Assembly: GCA_016191715.1 (NCBI GenBank)
Contig: JACPVN010000457.1
Span: 1-8,031, forward strand
Source of the DNA: Ignavibacteriota bacterium
GTDB taxonomy: Bacteria; Bacteroidota; Ignavibacteria; UBA10030; SZUA-254
Reading direction: 5' to 3'
DNA length: 8,031 nt
Part shown: piece by piece, positions 6,165-8,031 of the stretch
Layout of the letters: each line of letters starts with the position of its first letter
Position numbering within the stretch: the first letter of the stretch is position 1
Notes under the pieces: model-generated
Told to the model about the DNA's origin: nothing
Databases searched by the model: none
What the model saw: the letters and a program-made list of their open reading frames with translations, nothing else
Program-made: the position numbers and the translations under genes

Positions 6165-7109
6165 TTAGATAACAAGACTTGCCGCCCCAATAATTCCCGC
6201 AGAATTACCAAGTTTAGCACGAAGTACCTGAATGTTCGGACGATGCGGCTTGAGAACTCGTGATTGAAGCGAAGTTGTGATTGCATCATACACAAATTGC
6301 GGTGCGGCGGAAATTCCGCCGCCGATAATGACTGTTTCCAAATCGAGAATGTTGGAAACATTAGAAAGCGCGTACCCGAGCAATGTTCCGGCTTCTGACA
6401 GAATTTCTATAGCAATAGTGTCTCCTTGTTCAGCCGCTAAAGAAATGACATGCGGTTCGATTTTATTGAAGTCTCCCTCAATCAGTTCAATTATTTTTGA
6501 TTGAACATTCGATTTCTGCAACAACTCTTTTGTTCGCTGAGAAAGATACCGCTGACCGATGTATGCTTCGATACATCCTCTGTTTCCACAATTACATTCA
6601 GGTCCGTTGAAGTCAATGGTGGTGTGACCGATTTCTCCGGCTCCTCCGTTCGGTCCGTGATAGATTTTTCTGTCAAGAATTATTCCGCCGCCAACGCCGG
6701 TTCCCCAAATAACAAAGAGAAAATTCTTGTAGTGAACACCGGCGCCGAATTTTGCTTCAGCCAATGCGGCACAGTTCGCATCATTCTCAACAATGACCTT
6801 GATTCCCGTGATTTGATGGATTTCGTTTTGAAGATTTACTTCATCCCATGAGGAAATATTTGGCGGCGCTTTGACGATTCCGTTGTTCACAATTCCCGGC
6901 GCGCCTATTCCAATCGCTTCAAACGAATCTTTCCCGTATTGTTCGAACATCGAATCAACCGTCTTTATGATTTGCTGTACAACAGCGTTCGGACCGAGAT
7001 GCGCTTCTGTTGAAACTTTCGTCTCCGAAAGAATTTTTCCTTCCGATGAAACACACCCTGTCTTGACAGTGGTTGCGCCGAGGTCAATGCCTAAAAATAA
7101 TTTCTGCAT
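6165..7109 (-). CDS. ROK-family sugar kinase, probable glucokinase
   Basis: 314 residues, the usual length for a ROK kinase. The enzyme phosphorylates a hexose with ATP in the cytoplasm; glucose is the likeliest substrate, although N-acetylmannosamine or fructose kinases of this family look similar. Visible motifs in order are the N-terminal phosphate loop GIDLGATTVKTG (7-18), VENDANCAALAEAKFGAG (107-124) with the probable catalytic Asp110, the second phosphate loop GTGVGGG (136-142), sugar-contacting EIGH (159-162), and the zinc cluster CNCGNRGC (172-179), giving ligands His162, Cys172, Cys174 and Cys179. GGG (263-265) and GNSAGIIGAA (301-310) close the ATP site. There is no N-terminal helix-turn-helix, so it is a kinase and not a NagC/XylR-type repressor. 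The ATG is 5 bp after the rarA stop and is immediately preceded by AAAAAGG, so translation is probably coupled to rarA. Confidence 0.95.
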   Translation of the reverse strand: MQKLFLGIDLGATTVKTGCVSSEGKILSETKVSTEAHLGPNAVVQQIIKTVDSMFEQYGKDSFEAIGIGAPGIVNNGIVKAPPNISSWDEVNLQNEIHQITGIKVIVENDANCAALAEAKFGAGVHYKNFLFVIWGTGVGGGIILDRKIYHGPNGGAGEIGHTTIDFNGPECNCGNRGCIEAYIGQRYLSQRTKELLQKSNVQSKIIELIEGDFNKIEPHVISLAAEQGDTIAIEILSEAGTLLGYALSNVSNILDLETVIIGGGISAAPQFVYDAITTSLQSRVLKPHRPNIQVLRAKLGNSAGIIGAASLVI

Positions 7110-7111
7110 CC

Positions 7112-7139
7112 TTTTTACTTTTTATTTTTGATTTTTGAT
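7112..7139. repeat. 7-bp tandem repeat at the rarA/ROK junction
   Basis: Four units on the plus strand: tttttac, tttttat and two ttttgat. On the coding strand it forms the last codons of rarA (KIKNKK and stop) and ends just before the A-rich ribosome-binding stretch of the ROK gene. Confidence 0.8.
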
Positions 7140-8031
7140 TTGTTCCACAACTTTTCCAATCGCTCTTTTATCTCTTTTTCTTTCCCTTCTTCCGTCGGCT
7201 GATAAAATATTTTCTCTTTCAAATTATCCGGTAAATATTGTTGCTCAACAAAATGTCCGTCAAAGTTGTGACTGTATTTGTACTCTTCTCCATACTTCAA
7301 CTCCTTCATCAATTTTGTCGGTGCGTTTCGGAGGTGTAACGGAACTTCACCGCTCGATTGTGTCCGCACAACTTCTAACGCATCTTCAATCGCCCGATAC
7401 GACGCGTTACTCTTGGGCGCTGATGCAAGATACGTTGCCGTTTGTCCAAGAATAATTCTCGCTTCCGGCATTCCGATATAATCTACTGCTGTAAAGCAAC
7501 TTGTTGCAAGGGTGAGAGCGTTCGGGTCTGCGTTCCCAACATCTTCCGATGCAAGAATTATCATCCGCCGGGCAATGAACTTCGGGTCTTCGCCACCATC
7601 CAACATTCGCGCAAGCCAATAGACAGCCGCGTCCGGGTCAGAGCCGCGCATACTTTTAATGAACGCAGAAATAATGTTGTAATGTTCTTCACCCCCTTTA
7701 TCATACTTGGTCGTTTTCTTCTGAAAAACTTTCTCAACAATTTCCTTTGATACAATTCGTTCATTCTTGCCGCTCGGCTTGGTAATTCTCAAGGCAGTTT
7801 CAAGAGAATTCAGCAGAACACGCGCATCGCCTGCGGCATACAACATCAACAATTCACGTTCTGTTTCACCAATTGACACTGACATTTTTTGCAATACAGC
7901 ATCTTCTTTGATTGCATGATTCAAAATAGAATTGAGTTCTTCAACACCCAATGGTTCAAGCACATACACGCGGCAACGGGAAAGCAACGGCGAGATAACT
8001 TCAAACGATGGGTTCTCCGTCGTCGCACCGA
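7115..8031 (-). CDS. rarA: RarA/MgsA clamp-loader-like AAA+ ATPase, C-terminal part (runs off right edge)
   Basis: 304 codons plus two bases are in the window; the ATPase start, with the Walker A and B motifs, lies beyond the right edge. RarA is a replication-maintenance ATPase related to clamp-loader subunits that acts at stalled forks with SSB. In-window residues 1-9 (GATTENPSF) are the sensor 1 segment, and LLSRCRVYVLEPL (15-27) carries the clamp-loader SRC motif with its arginine finger. GDARVLLNSLE is sensor 2. The remainder is the MgsA C-terminal tetramerisation region: GGEEHYNIISAFIKSMRGSD, PDAAVYWLARML, FIARRMIILASEDVG, SSGEVPLHLRNAPTKLM, GEEYKYSHNFDGHFVEQQYLP and YQPTEEGKEKEIKERLEKLW. 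A TTG at 7985-7987 lies inside the domain and is not a start. The last residues (KSKIKNKK) are encoded by a 7-bp-period A-rich repeat that carries the stop codon. ROK follows after 5 bp. Confidence 0.96.
   Translation of the reverse strand, partial: GATTENPSFEVISPLLSRCRVYVLEPLGVEELNSILNHAIKEDAVLQKMSVSIGETERELLMLYAAGDARVLLNSLETALRITKPSGKNERIVSKEIVEKVFQKKTTKYDKGGEEHYNIISAFIKSMRGSDPDAAVYWLARMLDGGEDPKFIARRMIILASEDVGNADPNALTLATSCFTAVDYIGMPEARIILGQTATYLASAPKSNASYRAIEDALEVVRTQSSGEVPLHLRNAPTKLMKELKYGEEYKYSHNFDGHFVEQQYLPDNLKEKIFYQPTEEGKEKEIKERLEKLWNKSKIKNKK

Noticed and set aside
6158..6361. N-terminal extension of lptD reaching back into the ROK gene
   Set aside because: The extra 68 codons lie wholly opposite a well-conserved ROK C-terminus in another frame and precede, not replace, the signal peptide.
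6501..6851. Plus-strand frame of 116 codons
   Set aside because: Antisense to the ROK zinc and nucleotide motifs; a shadow of that gene.
7985..7987. TTG as a start of a 290-residue protein
   Set aside because: The frame is open to the window edge and upstream codons give GATTENPSFEVISP, the conserved interior of RarA.

Overview
The window reads as a piece of a Bacteroidota/Chlorobiota-group (FCB) genome, most likely an Ignavibacteria-like lineage. Two proteins end in a type IX secretion (T9SS) sorting domain with the core QNYPNPFNPVT, a wording typical of that group, and the outer-membrane protein LptD shows the organism is diderm. This placement is inferred from motifs; no 16S or other marker gene is present.

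Every supported gene lies on the minus strand, so the genes are transcribed from right to left. First comes the 3' part of rarA (clamp-loader-like AAA+ ATPase, cut by the right edge), then a ROK-family sugar kinase 5 bp later, then lptD (LPS assembly barrel) 7 bp after that. This tight trio looks like one transcription unit of housekeeping genes. A gap of about 230 bp filled largely with 7-bp-period repeats follows. Beyond it is a second set: a 274-residue secreted protein with a T9SS tail, a 687-residue secreted protein with 12 Asp-box motifs (beta-propeller) and a T9SS tail, and the first 123 codons of a further exported protein that runs off the left edge. These three have short spacers and visible Shine-Dalgarno sequences, so they are probably co-transcribed and send cargo to the cell surface or outside.

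The most unusual structure is not a gene. Degenerate tandem repeats with a strict 7-bp period but several unrelated unit sequences occur at the rarA/ROK junction, the ROK/lptD junction and the lptD 3' end/gap, and the same periodicity appears inside both T9SS tail coding segments. At three places the repeats are read as protein: the RarA C-terminus, the N-terminal region of the LptD signal sequence and the T9SS tails. The two T9SS tails also share a 166-bp stretch with only four differences, far more alike than the rest of the two genes, which points to recent duplication or gene conversion.

No tRNA, rRNA, insertion sequence, CRISPR array, convincing promoter or hairpin terminator was seen. 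I do not see a defence system or other new multi-gene system here.
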